Assembly (NCBI GenBank): GCA_947628855.1
Contig: CANRBM010000010.1
Span: forward strand, 1 to 35,550
Origin: an uncultured Clostridia bacterium
GTDB taxonomy: Bacteria > Bacillota > Clostridia > Christensenellales > CAG-917
DNA length: 35,550 bases
Reading direction: 5' to 3'
The first letter of the stretch is position 1, and each line of letters begins with the position of its first letter. This document shows positions 25,871-34,779 of the stretch, one piece after another. The translations under genes were made by a program, and so were the position numbers. The notes below the pieces were generated by a model. The model was given only the letters and a program-made list of their open reading frames with translations. It ran no database searches and was not told the origin of the DNA.

Positions 25871-25899
25871 GTTATACCACCCTACGCGCGTTTTGTCAA
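25871..25899 (-). promoter_or_regulatory. Sigma-A promoter of the nitroreductase gene
   Basis: On the minus strand a perfect TTGACA and TATAAC are 17 bp apart. The leader is about 90 nt and contains a single TGTCGAAA (25797-25803) like a Spo0A box. I give that match no weight alone. Confidence 0.8.
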
Positions 25900-25991
25900 T
25901 ACATCAAAACAGCGCAAGTCCTGCATAAAGTTTGAACATCAAAGAGACAAATTCCATTAAGGCGGCACATTTTCATTCGCCGCGGAGCGCA

Positions 25992-26085
25992 TAAGTGAAA
26001 TACGAAAGAAATGACGCAACGCACATGTGTGTGACAAGATAACACGCCTCGGGACGTGTAAGTGAAAATACAAAACCAAATGACG
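25992..26085. repeat. Pair of 25-27-nt direct repeats
   Basis: TAAGTGAAATACGAAAGAAA (from 25992) and TAAGTGAAAATACAAAACCA (from 26059) both continue to AATGACG; they are 67 bp apart. Between them is a short hairpin, ACACG-CCTCGGGA-CGTGT. They lie in the 318-bp gap between the nitroreductase gene and the small ORF; the rest of the gap holds the nitroreductase promoter. Confidence 0.55.
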
Positions 26086-26091
26086 AGATAC

Positions 26092-26292
26092 TCACATATA
26101 CGCCTTGAGCGCGGTCTGCAAAATCTGCAAAAATTTTGAGAGCCTCTCGAGCTGCTCCCTGCTCTTGCCCTGCGACAGCGAATCGGCAAGGGCGACCGCA
26201 AGAATATTGAGGTTCAGCGGCGAATCGCAAATCTCGCTCATCGCGTCGTGGATAACGCCCACTTCCCTGCCAAAATCCAAATCCGAACCCAT
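26092..26292 (-). CDS. Small protein, 66 aa, function unknown
   Basis: The product has a helical second half, LNLNILAVALADSLSQGKSREQLERLSKFL. From memory it resembles small Firmicutes proteins with an 'A-x-x-L-x-Q-G-K-S-x-E-E-L-x-x-L' stretch (DUF6774-like); this is not checked. There is no signal peptide or membrane segment. The Shine-Dalgarno is poor, and part of the reading frame is flanked by repeats, so expression is uncertain. It stands alone. Confidence 0.5.
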   Translation of the reverse strand: MGSDLDFGREVGVIHDAMSEICDSPLNLNILAVALADSLSQGKSREQLERLSKFLQILQTALKAYM

Positions 26293-26341
26293 AGCACCAT
26301 TTTATGCCGCCGCCTCGCCCTCTGCCAATCCGCGCTTAATT

Positions 26342-26423
26342 CCCCCATAAAATCGCTACGGAATTTTGTGGGGACCCCGACTCTTTACCCCATAAAATCA
26401 CTTCGTGATTTTATGGGGACCCC
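26342..26423. repeat. Two tandem CCCCATAAAAT palindromes with GGGGACCCC ends
   Basis: The first unit pairs CCCCATAAAAT with ATTTTGTGGGG around CGCTACGGA. The second (26388-26418) is a perfect 14-bp stem, CCCCATAAAATCAC with GTGATTTTATGGGG, around TTC. Each is followed by ACCCC, giving GGGGACCCC. They are the same palindrome family found inside copies of the dispersed repeat at 26.6 and 35 kb, but here they stand free. Confidence 0.8.
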
Positions 26424-26448
26424 AAATTGCTTAAGATGACAGTTAGAG

Positions 26449-26480
26449 AAAAAACCTCGTCGGAGGGGACGAGGTTTTTT
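26449..26480. terminator. Strong bidirectional terminator
   Basis: AAAAAACCTCGTC and GACGAGGTTTTTT form a 13-bp perfect stem with a 6-nt loop and T runs on both strands. On the minus strand it lies about 245 bp after the stop of the giant surface-protein gene, with one repeat element in between, and ahead of the 66-aa ORF. Confidence 0.85.
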
Positions 26481-26554
26481 GAAAGTATGGCTTGTGTGCG
26501 AAGGGGGATTGATCACACACAGAGTTTTGAATTGAATTGCTGCCTGCCAATATA

Positions 26555-26693
26555 CAAGGGGATGTTTCGACTGCGCTGCGCTCCGCTCAACATGACAGGT
26601 TATATAAGTTGTCATTCCGAGCGGATGGGGTCCCCAAAACAATTACGAAGTGATTTTTTGGGGTAAAGCGTCGAGGAATCCCCTTGTCCGAGC
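26555..26693. repeat. Inverted pair of the dispersed repeat, one arm carrying a nested palindrome
   Basis: The left arm CAAGGGGATGTTTCGACTGC runs to AACATGACA; the right arm starts GTCATTCCGAGCG and ends TCGAGGAATCCCCTTGTCCG. Between the two parts of the right arm is a segment with GGGGTCCCC, TTACGAAGTGATTTTTTGGGG and a short tail. The 5145-5236 copy lacks this segment. A small hairpin (CTGTCA/TGACAG) follows next to the stop of the giant gene. Confidence 0.8.
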
Positions 26694-26726
26694 ACACTTG
26701 CACGCGCTGTCATTCCGTGACAGTGG

Positions 26727-29700
26727 TCACGCGGCGTATTGTCTTCTCTCGGGGAGAGCGGAGGAGAGGAGGTTTGACGCGGCTTGAGCGGTCTTTTGGG
26801 CTGCGGCATCCTTTTCTGCCTGCAAAGCCTGGTCAAGCGTTGTGCCGTCGGACCACTCTCCGTCCCAACCATAATTCGCTTTTGCATTTTTCAAAGACTC
26901 TTTCAGCGCTTCGGAGTGGTCTTGCGTCCTGCCCTCGATGATGTTGACATTGCGATGTGCCTTCTGCATATGCCACAAGATGTGGTCGTCATTTCTTATG
27001 GGATTACCTTCCTCATCTACATCAAGATATTGGCAAAGAAGACGAATGTAGCGGTCGCTTGAGAAGAGTTTTTCAATATTGGGACGGCTCACAAACAACT
27101 CAAAGTGACTATAGTACTTATGTGACGGATTGTAGTCAATCTTTCCACCGTCAGTATCATTTTTATAGTTGTATGTGTATGCCGTTATCATACCATTGCC
27201 ATATAGATGATTTTGTAGGTCGTTGCCATATAACGGGTGTACAAAGTTCGGGGACGCGGCACTCTCAACATTAACATACGTATGCTGCTCATCGTCCCAT
27301 TGCTTTACAACTCCGCACAAGCCACCCACCAGCGCACCATTCATACCTCCATACGAATCCATCATCCTCGTCTGTCCGTCAACACCTGTATCGACAACAA
27401 CCGGGTTTACAAAGGCATCTGTATATCCGCTGTATCTGTTATTGGAACCTGCATTACTTATCATTGTTATTGTTTTGTCTTTAGCGCCGAACCATTCAAA
27501 ATACTCACTGAACTTTGTGTTTCCTAGTGTGATTGAGGCGCCTATTATTTTTGTAAGATCCGGTAACAATGCGTCAACAGCACCTGTTCCTCCGCCGAGT
27601 GCTTTTCCAATCAAACCGATCAACCCAGGAATATTGTTATAATTCAATGCGTCCAGGAATCCCTTTATATAAATTGTATGAGCTTTAGAGTTCGGGTCTG
27701 CGCTTTCCCTTGAGCCTTCGAAAGAAATGCCTTTCGTCGCATTGACGATCGTCACATTCTCCAAATATGCCGACCAATACCCTCTTGTGGCAGCCGGTAG
27801 ACCAGCATCATTCCACAATTGCAAGGCTTGTACTGCAACATTGTGTAGCACCGAGTTTTTGATGGACATACTCCCGCCTTTCGGATTCATTTTGCTGTAA
27901 TTTTGAAGGTCGGTATAGTAGACATTCTTTATATTGAAAAAGATGGCAAATTTTGCAGAGTTCACTTTTTCGTCAGAATTTCTGCCCATCAGCCTCACAT
28001 TGTAAAGACTTGTGAAATCTGTTGCAAATCCAGTATTTTCTTGTCCATCGTGGTTCATCATTCCGCCTGAAGAAGTAGAACCTGTGTCTACGATCATATT
28101 ATTCAGCTTGTTTAAGTTAACTTGATAGCCATTACCGTAAATAGTGTCTTTAGCATATGCCGGATCACTTGAATTTCTTTGCGGCGCTTGATCCAAAATT
28201 TGGTCTTTCTTTGTGCTTTCGAGACTTGGATCGAGTTCTCCGTCTCCATACAAGTCATTATGCAAAACGATATTATTGTTTGCATAATACCCCGTTGCAT
28301 TGAACACGTTGACAAGTGCATCATCTTGCAAGACATTGAAATTGAAGTGAGTATTGACAGACTTTCCGTCTCCTGCCTCGACTTTCAGATATTTGAACGC
28401 ACCTTCGGAAGGTGTGACATCTTTGCCTTCGATGTCCTTCCTGTCAGCAACCGCCGCCCATTCTGCTTCCTCGGCGAAGTTGCCGAAAAGGTCATTTTGC
28501 ACGTCGGTCTCGGAGAGTCCGACGAAGTTGCCAAAGTAGAGGTGTGCATAGCCGTCCTCGGCAAATACGTCCACCCATGGCACCTGCTCCGCGCCTTCTT
28601 CATACTTGCCGTTTTGGGCAATGGTCTTGCCCTCTGCGTCCTTCAGAATGGAATCGCCGTCAGTATCGTGTGTGATGGTGTATTCCTTTCCTCCATAGGT
28701 CAATTTTTTGCCCTGTTGTGAGACGAGTTCTTGGGTGCTTTGCTCGGTCTCATCATCGACTGCCGTAAGTTTCCACATGATAGACTCGGGATTTGCGGGG
28801 GTGTTGAACACTATCTCGCTGACAGCATTGACGGGTATGCGCAAATAGTCGACGATATTTCCGCCAATGAGATCCTTGCCATAGTCGCTGTGCTTTGCAA
28901 ACACGCGGACTTGTTGATAGCCCTTGTACACGTCGCCGCCATTGTTTTTCTTGGACATGTCATAATCGGGGAACTCTATTTTTACAAGTTCCACACGACC
29001 CAATGTCAATTTGGCGACATTGTTGCCGCAAGCAAAATTCATTTGCACGTTTGTAAACACCTCGTCAGTGGGGATCGTCACAGTGAATGTGATCTTCCAC
29101 GCGCTTTGCTCTTCATCTTGAGTGACCTGCACTGTAGGCGTCGCCCACGTATGCGCTGTATCTTCAAATGTGACCTTGAAGAGACTCGTGATCTCGCTGT
29201 CATTCCCGGTGAGGTCAAAACCTTTGATGACATTGCCGCCCTCGGACACATCCTCGCCCTCAAGCGCGGGAACTTGTACGAAAAGCTCAAATGCGCCTTG
29301 TATGTTTGACGGGAAGTTGATGCTTTGCTCGTCGGGGAAATTGTAAGGTCCATGTTGCCTTGTCGCGCCGCCGGACTGGTATTGGAGAATGAAGGACTTG
29401 AAGTCATCTTGCGACAGAACATGGCGGTCGATCGTGACGTTGTACGTCGTGTTGCCCGTCTTGAATGTGAAAGTATTCTCTCCGCCTGCCAACTCAAGCG
29501 TAACGTCGCCCTCAAGCGTGCCTTGATTGTTTGTAATGGTGATGTCGGTCTGCCCCGCTCCGCCTTTTGACCAGCTTGCCGTCATTTGCGTCACGGCCTT
29601 ATTGTCAGTGCGCGAAATGATCACTTTGAGCGCCAATTTCTTGAGCAAGGTATTGTATGTGTTTGTGTTCAAAAGCGCTGCGTCTTTGTATTTGACTTCT

Positions 29701-32225
29701 ATCTTGTTTGCAAGAGAGTTGACCTTTGCCTTAACGTTGAAGATGTTGTTTGCGACCGTCAAAGTTGCGTTGTTCTCAGTCACGCCGTTCAATACGTTTG
29801 CGGATATGATCTGCACCGTCGCTTTGTTGTCTTTGACATTCAATATCTTATAGGTGAGGTTTTGCCCGCTGTATGCAAACGCAATCTGTTCCTCCGTGAG
29901 CGTGAAGTCCAACGGATCGCCCGCTTGCGCATTGGGTATCGTCGAGATCTCAAGCTCTATCGTCTGATCGAGGTCGTCAAACGTAATCACGTTGTCGCCG
30001 TCTTTGTTGAACGTTGCGCCGCCCTTCACTTTGACGACGGGCACGCTCTTAAGCTTGCCGTGCGTCGTCCTGACTTTGTGAGACGCGGTGAAGAGCTCGC
30101 CCTTCTTTTCGGGGTTGCATGCCTCGGCTTCAGAGGTATAGCTCACAGCGACCTTGATGTCATGCTCGTCCTCTGTCGGTTTGAAAGAGTAGGTTGCGGT
30201 GTAAGCCTTCAACCCGTCGCTTTCCGTCATCGTTGCCTTTACGCCGTCAATTGTGACTTCCTTGCCCGCGAGAGCGTCCGCCGTGATGTTTTTGAATGTC
30301 ACGGTGTAGCCGACGGACTCGTTTTGCGTGAGGTCGATAGTAGGCTTGATCTCAACATTCGAAGCGTCAACGGGCTTGTCCACATATATCTTGAATTTGA
30401 TGGGCTGTACTCTCTCGTCCGCGGTATATGCAGTCATCTTCACGACCGACGCCACAAAATTCACTGTTATTTCCGCAAATCCGCCCTTGTCTTGGGGGAT
30501 AAGATGCAATGTCTCGGGATCTACTTTGATGATGTCATCACGGTCGGACTCGCACACGGCTTTCATGCCCTCGGGAGGAGTGACATCAAGAACACAATCT
30601 CCACATTCGCCATTGTCATTGTATTTCAACGTAATATTTTGAGGCGCGGGACTGCTGCCGCCCACCTTGACGGGCTTGTCCTCTGCTTTCGGCACGGTGT
30701 ACGTCAAGGTGAGTTTGCTGTCTACAGTTTCATTTCCGACGATGGTCGCAACGACTGTAGCGGTGCCCTCTTTTTCGAATGTGAGCGTATTTGCCGATGT
30801 AAAGGACGCTGTCGCCTTGTCCTCTTCTTTCACCGTCCATACAAGAGTATCCGTATGGTTTGCGGGCGTGACGATCATGCCTATGCCGCTTGTCACATTG
30901 CCCTCTGCAAAAGTGACGCTCTTCGTCTGTACGGTCTGGCTTGGGTTGTCGCCGTTTGCGTCTACAAACTTTATAGACTGCGCCTTGCGCGTTACGGTCA
31001 CCGTGCAGGTGTCCTTGTACACCTCGATGAGAGCGTTTTCTCTGTTGTACTTCTTGGAAGTGACCGTAATGGTCACATCGCCAAGCTTTTTATTGTAATC
31101 GGTCGCAAGAGTGAATTCGTTTGTCTTGTCGTCATAGTGGATAAGATCGAATTTGTTGTCGCCGTCGTTGTCATAAGACTCGCCATTGAATCCATACGCC
31201 ACGCTGACTATCTCACGATACGCTACGCCTTGCACTATCTTAAGTTTGATAGCGGAAAGCGGCTTGCCTGCGTATGCGTCATAATCTATGCTGTCGCTGT
31301 TTTTCGGGAAAAGCGAACCCATCTCAAAATAGCCGTCAGTGCAATGATATGAAACAGACTCGGCGTCGGTGTTGCCCTTGACGTCGGACGCTGTTGCCGT
31401 TATCGTCACATAGCCCGCTTTTTTGAATGTTATCTTGCCGTTTTCGTCTACTGTCGCGACGTTTTCATCCGATGTCGTATATTCCACAGTATAGGTCGCG
31501 TCGGCAGGAGATGGGAGCACGGTCGGAAATTGCGCTTCGCGGTCGGTCGTGAGCTCCGCTTCATTGTGTGCGCCGCCTTCAAGAGATATGCTCTCCAGCT
31601 GTTGGAAACAGTGGATAGTGACAGTGTCCTCTACGTCGGGCTGATCGGTAGACCTCGCGGTCACAGTCACCTCTCCCGCGCCGTGGCATATCACTTCGCC
31701 CGTCGCGGATACGGAAAGCACTGCGGGGTTGGAAGATGTCCACTCTATGCCTTGGTTCGTTGCCTCCGCGGGCACAATATCGACCACAAGGCGCCTTGTG
31801 TCGCCATTGTACAGGTTGTCCTCAAAGGACTGTATCTTGACAGCGTGCACCTTGTTGTCCGTAACAAGCACCTTGCGCTGTGCGACTGCCGCCTTGTTCT
31901 CTATGCTGGAAACCGTAACGAACGTCTCGCCGAAATATTGCGCTTTCACAACGCCGCTGTCGTCGATCGTCACGATTTGATCGTCGCCACTTTTGAACGC
32001 TATGTCGCGATTGCTCGCCTTGAGCGGCAATATGTTGACTTCACACTTTGCGGAAGGCGGGTTGCCTTCGTCACTGAGGACAAGTACGAGCGTGTCATCG
32101 TCAACAAACTCGACTTGTTCCACATAAATGTGCGTCACAAGGCTCATGATCGCGCCGCTGACAAGCATGATAAGCAGAATAAGCAGCGGCAAAAGTATGA
32201 TCGTGGATACCATCAACTTTTTCAT
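26727..32225 (-). CDS. Giant membrane-anchored surface protein with Ig-like repeats and beta-helix-like C-terminus
   Basis: The 1832-aa protein starts MKKLMVSTIILLPLLILLIM, a single hydrophobic segment of about 26 residues that is a signal anchor or an uncleaved signal. Several Ig-like modules follow. The clearest BIG2-type ones are at ~125-205 (IEWTSSNPAVLSVSATGEV, GAGEVTVTARSTD) and ~208-295 (YTTSDENVATVDENGKITF, KAGYVTITATASD); more diverged ones follow to about 1280. Residues ~1290-1720 differ: they contain LENVTIVNATKGISFEG and SMSIKNSVLHNVAVQALQLW, in the style of a right-handed beta-helix, and are coded by visibly more AT-rich DNA. There is no LPxTG sorting signal; the chain ends ALPERRQYAA. 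It probably sits on the outer face and binds glycans or proteins; the ligand is unknown. GGGAG lies ten bases before the start. Confidence 0.88.
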   Translation of the reverse strand: MKKLMVSTIILLPLLILLIMLVSGAIMSLVTHIYVEQVEFVDDDTLVLVLSDEGNPPSAKCEVNILPLKASNRDIAFKSGDDQIVTIDDSGVVKAQYFGETFVTVSSIENKAAVAQRKVLVTDNKVHAVKIQSFEDNLYNGDTRRLVVDIVPAEATNQGIEWTSSNPAVLSVSATGEVICHGAGEVTVTARSTDQPDVEDTVTIHCFQQLESISLEGGAHNEAELTTDREAQFPTVLPSPADATYTVEYTTSDENVATVDENGKITFKKAGYVTITATASDVKGNTDAESVSYHCTDGYFEMGSLFPKNSDSIDYDAYAGKPLSAIKLKIVQGVAYREIVSVAYGFNGESYDNDGDNKFDLIHYDDKTNEFTLATDYNKKLGDVTITVTSKKYNRENALIEVYKDTCTVTVTRKAQSIKFVDANGDNPSQTVQTKSVTFAEGNVTSGIGMIVTPANHTDTLVWTVKEEDKATASFTSANTLTFEKEGTATVVATIVGNETVDSKLTLTYTVPKAEDKPVKVGGSSPAPQNITLKYNDNGECGDCVLDVTPPEGMKAVCESDRDDIIKVDPETLHLIPQDKGGFAEITVNFVASVVKMTAYTADERVQPIKFKIYVDKPVDASNVEIKPTIDLTQNESVGYTVTFKNITADALAGKEVTIDGVKATMTESDGLKAYTATYSFKPTEDEHDIKVAVSYTSEAEACNPEKKGELFTASHKVRTTHGKLKSVPVVKVKGGATFNKDGDNVITFDDLDQTIELEISTIPNAQAGDPLDFTLTEEQIAFAYSGQNLTYKILNVKDNKATVQIISANVLNGVTENNATLTVANNIFNVKAKVNSLANKIEVKYKDAALLNTNTYNTLLKKLALKVIISRTDNKAVTQMTASWSKGGAGQTDITITNNQGTLEGDVTLELAGGENTFTFKTGNTTYNVTIDRHVLSQDDFKSFILQYQSGGATRQHGPYNFPDEQSINFPSNIQGAFELFVQVPALEGEDVSEGGNVIKGFDLTGNDSEITSLFKVTFEDTAHTWATPTVQVTQDEEQSAWKITFTVTIPTDEVFTNVQMNFACGNNVAKLTLGRVELVKIEFPDYDMSKKNNGGDVYKGYQQVRVFAKHSDYGKDLIGGNIVDYLRIPVNAVSEIVFNTPANPESIMWKLTAVDDETEQSTQELVSQQGKKLTYGGKEYTITHDTDGDSILKDAEGKTIAQNGKYEEGAEQVPWVDVFAEDGYAHLYFGNFVGLSETDVQNDLFGNFAEEAEWAAVADRKDIEGKDVTPSEGAFKYLKVEAGDGKSVNTHFNFNVLQDDALVNVFNATGYYANNNIVLHNDLYGDGELDPSLESTKKDQILDQAPQRNSSDPAYAKDTIYGNGYQVNLNKLNNMIVDTGSTSSGGMMNHDGQENTGFATDFTSLYNVRLMGRNSDEKVNSAKFAIFFNIKNVYYTDLQNYSKMNPKGGSMSIKNSVLHNVAVQALQLWNDAGLPAATRGYWSAYLENVTIVNATKGISFEGSRESADPNSKAHTIYIKGFLDALNYNNIPGLIGLIGKALGGGTGAVDALLPDLTKIIGASITLGNTKFSEYFEWFGAKDKTITMISNAGSNNRYSGYTDAFVNPVVVDTGVDGQTRMMDSYGGMNGALVGGLCGVVKQWDDEQHTYVNVESAASPNFVHPLYGNDLQNHLYGNGMITAYTYNYKNDTDGGKIDYNPSHKYYSHFELFVSRPNIEKLFSSDRYIRLLCQYLDVDEEGNPIRNDDHILWHMQKAHRNVNIIEGRTQDHSEALKESLKNAKANYGWDGEWSDGTTLDQALQAEKDAAAQKTAQAASNLLSSALPERRQYAA

Positions 32226-32305
32226 CTTTCTTTATCTCCCTAAACAACTTACTTTTCTTTTTCGCCTATAAAGCGAATATTTATTTGTTACTATTTATTT
32301 CCTTT

Positions 32306-32347
32306 ATGAAGTTGTATTTTCATTTTCCATAGACAGGACAACTTCAT
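32306..32347. repeat. Inverted repeat in the permease-giant gene gap
   Basis: ATGAAGTTGT (32306-32315) and ACAACTTCAT (32338-32347) are perfect 10-bp arms with a 22-nt spacer. It lies 29 bp after the permease stop and about 80 bp upstream of the giant gene. No T run follows and no clear promoter is seen in this 150-bp gap. Confidence 0.5.
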
Positions 32348-32375
32348 ATCCCCTGTTTTTTCTCTTTTTCGGGCG

Positions 32376-33986
32376 TCAGCATTCGATTTTTTGATATTTC
32401 TTGTTTGCCGTGAACACAAACACAAGCACGTTCACAAGCGCGTACACAAACGCCACGCCTACGCAGAACAGGTACGCCCAAAGCGCGCCGTTGTTATTCT
32501 CGTACACGCGCGGGAAAAGTATGCTCGCCGTGCCGAGTCCCGCCGCGATCACAAGCCCGATAAGCAGCATATAGGTGATGTTGATCTCCTCCGTCTCGCC
32601 GTTCGCCTTGGGTTTGAGCGTCGGGTTGGCAAGGTTCAAATTGACGCCGTTGAACACGAGCCCTATCGCAAGCAACACCTGCGACACGATCAGCACCGCT
32701 ATCTCCTTGCCACTTATGAACTTGAGCGCGCCCATAACGATCGCGCTTATGATAAGCGCTACAAGGCTGACGCATACGTTCAGTACGCCCTTGATGACAA
32801 GCTGTTTGCGATACGGCACGGGGACGAGCTTTGTGATGTAAAACTTTTTGCCCTCCACGCTCAGCACCGTCGCCGCGAACGAGCATATCATCGCCATGAA
32901 CACCGAGATGACAAGTATGGACGCGCCAAAGTTGATGCCCTTGCCTATCTGCGCCTCGCCGACCATAGTCACAAGCCTGTTGCAGAAAAACACCATGACA
33001 GGCGTCGATATCGCCACGCCCAGATAAAAATAGGAGTAGGTCTTTGTGCGCAGTATCTCGCGGAAAGTGTATCTGAATATCGCGCGTGTGCTGGAATAAT
33101 CGTCGATCTTGCTCATGCGCTTGTAGCCGCCGAAGCCGTTCTCGAGCGCTTTTGTGCGGATGTCCGTGCAGACGACGCTCGCCAAAGCGACGCCGGCGCC
33201 CGTAAGCACTGCGCTTGCGCCGATAAGCCCGCCGAAACCGATACCGAAATCCTTGAAGAAAATGACGTTTGCAAGATAGTAGGCGGGATTGTAATAGCCG
33301 TTGAGGCCGTTGAGCAAATTCTCCCAAATCTCAAGCGTGCCCGTCTCCCAATCCCTGTGGATGAAGAACTTCGCGAGCGCCGTAAGGATATAGTAGTAAA
33401 GCACAAAACAGCCCACCAAAAACGCGATGAAGATGACAAGCCTTATAGCACCGTACTTTTGCAAAAACGTGCCGAGGTAGACGATAGGTATCGCCAAAAA
33501 CACCGACAGCGCAAACGGGAACATCGGCAAAAGCAGCGCGCCGAGTATGACGCCGATGATGTAGACCACGCTTATGCACTGCGCCGCGACGCCGTATGCG
33601 ACCATGATCGGCAGCATCAAAATCACCGAATAGATGGTCAGATCGATATAGTTGAGGATGAGATAGCTCAAAAACAGCTTGAATGGGCTGAGCGGGAAAC
33701 GCGCTGTTATCAAGAGATCGCCCGGCTTGTACAGCCTGTTGACCTGCATGCCCGTAGCTACCACCGTAAGCCCCAACATAATGACCGTGAGGTAAAGTTG
33801 CGACAGTTTTTTGATGTCCACGCTCAAGCTTGTTTTGAGCACGAACGTCAGCACCACAACGAGCGCGAGCGCCGCCGCGACCGCCAAAAAGGACGCAAAC
33901 GCCGTCATGATAGCGCTTGTCTTGTCGTTGTTGCGATTGAAGCCCCATTTGAGCTTGAGCTGAAGACGAATAAATTGTGCTATCAT
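32376..33986 (-). CDS. ABC-2-type transporter permease
   Basis: The 536-aa protein has about ten to twelve hydrophobic segments, for example residues 28-48, 65-80, 115-180 and the C-terminal 480-530. It begins MIAQFIRLQLKLKWGFNRNN, typical of large single-chain ABC-2 export permeases. It has no ATPase or extracellular domain of its own and must work with the ATP-binding protein encoded 9 bp upstream. The substrate is not evident; a role in exporting or maintaining a cell-surface product is only suggested by the giant surface protein next to it. The start has GAGG seven bases upstream. An EcsB-like membership is possible but not shown. Confidence 0.88.
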   Translation of the reverse strand: MIAQFIRLQLKLKWGFNRNNDKTSAIMTAFASFLAVAAALALVVVLTFVLKTSLSVDIKKLSQLYLTVIMLGLTVVATGMQVNRLYKPGDLLITARFPLSPFKLFLSYLILNYIDLTIYSVILMLPIMVAYGVAAQCISVVYIIGVILGALLLPMFPFALSVFLAIPIVYLGTFLQKYGAIRLVIFIAFLVGCFVLYYYILTALAKFFIHRDWETGTLEIWENLLNGLNGYYNPAYYLANVIFFKDFGIGFGGLIGASAVLTGAGVALASVVCTDIRTKALENGFGGYKRMSKIDDYSSTRAIFRYTFREILRTKTYSYFYLGVAISTPVMVFFCNRLVTMVGEAQIGKGINFGASILVISVFMAMICSFAATVLSVEGKKFYITKLVPVPYRKQLVIKGVLNVCVSLVALIISAIVMGALKFISGKEIAVLIVSQVLLAIGLVFNGVNLNLANPTLKPKANGETEEINITYMLLIGLVIAAGLGTASILFPRVYENNNGALWAYLFCVGVAFVYALVNVLVFVFTANKKYQKIEC

Positions 33987-33995
33987 TATTCTACC

Positions 33996-34736
33996 TCATT
34001 TAGACTCCGTCTCGGTTTCGCCCGCGTTATTATCTTTGTTGAGCTCCATATAATATTTCTCGAAATCTATGCTTTCCGTCTTGAGGTCGACGATCCTCAC
34101 AAGGTTGCCCTTGCGGATGAACACGACCTTATCGCATATCCTTTGCACGACGTCGAGGTTGTGCGAGGAGAACAGCACCGCGCGGTCTGCGTTTGCGTAA
34201 TTCCTTATGAAATCGCACAGCAACACCATAGTCTGGTGATCGAGGCCGACCATAGGCTCGTCGAGTATCCAAAGCTTGGGCTCGTGCACGAGCGCGCCCA
34301 AAATACAAATTTTCTGTCTCATGCCGTGCGAATAGCCCGCTATTTGCATGTCCAGCGCGTGCTGTATCTCAAACGTTTTGGCAAGTTCGTTTATGACATA
34401 ATTCTTTTGCGCCTTCGTCGCGCCGTACAGGCTGCCCATATAGTTGACGTACTCTCTCCCCGTAAGCTTCTCATACACGGTGTGATCGTCGGGCACGTAA
34501 CCCACAAGCTTTTTCGCCTTCTCGGGCTGTTTCGCGACGTCGTAGCCGCCTATGGTTATCGTGCCTTCCTGGAATGGCAGCACGCCGATGATGCTTTTGA
34601 TGATCGTGGACTTGCCTGCGCCGTTGCTGCCGACCAAGCCGACGACCTCTCCCGCCTCCACCGTAAAGTTGATGTCATGCGCGGAATAGTTTGGATTATT
34701 GCGATACTTCTTTGAAAAACTGTTTACTTCGAGCAT
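33996..34736 (-). CDS. ABC transporter ATP-binding protein
   Basis: The 246-aa nucleotide-binding domain contains Walker A GLVGSNGAGKSTIIKSI near residue 35, the Q-loop region YVPDDHTVYEKLTG, the signature motif GYSHGMRQKICILGAL near 145, Walker B LWILDEPMVGLD, and the H-loop LFSSHNLDVVQRI. The signature is the YSHGMRQK form common in ABC-2 exporters rather than LSGGQ, and the domain looks fully competent. It energises the downstream permease. The start has GGAG nine bases upstream, and the promoter lies about 170 bp upstream. The tail (NNAGETETESK) is polar and short. Confidence 0.95.
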   Translation of the reverse strand: MLEVNSFSKKYRNNPNYSAHDINFTVEAGEVVGLVGSNGAGKSTIIKSIIGVLPFQEGTITIGGYDVAKQPEKAKKLVGYVPDDHTVYEKLTGREYVNYMGSLYGATKAQKNYVINELAKTFEIQHALDMQIAGYSHGMRQKICILGALVHEPKLWILDEPMVGLDHQTMVLLCDFIRNYANADRAVLFSSHNLDVVQRICDKVVFIRKGNLVRIVDLKTESIDFEKYYMELNKDNNAGETETESK

Positions 34737-34779
34737 TTACTTCTTCTCCGTTTTTTATTTCAATATTTTTATTCGTTTT

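Noticed and set aside
29586-31352. 588-aa plus-strand ORF inside the giant gene
   Set aside because: It is an antisense shadow of the Ig-repeat coding region, with no start signal and low-complexity Cys/Val/Arg composition.
34296-34325. Non-canonical ABC signature YSHGMRQK as a sign of a defective ATPase
   Set aside because: This form is common in ABC-2 exporter ATPases; Walker A, Walker B and the H-loop are intact.
32391-34715. 774-aa plus-strand ORF opposite the ABC transporter genes
   Set aside because: It is antisense to two clear genes, is rich in Arg, His and Glu as expected from reversed codons, and has no ribosome-binding site or domain.
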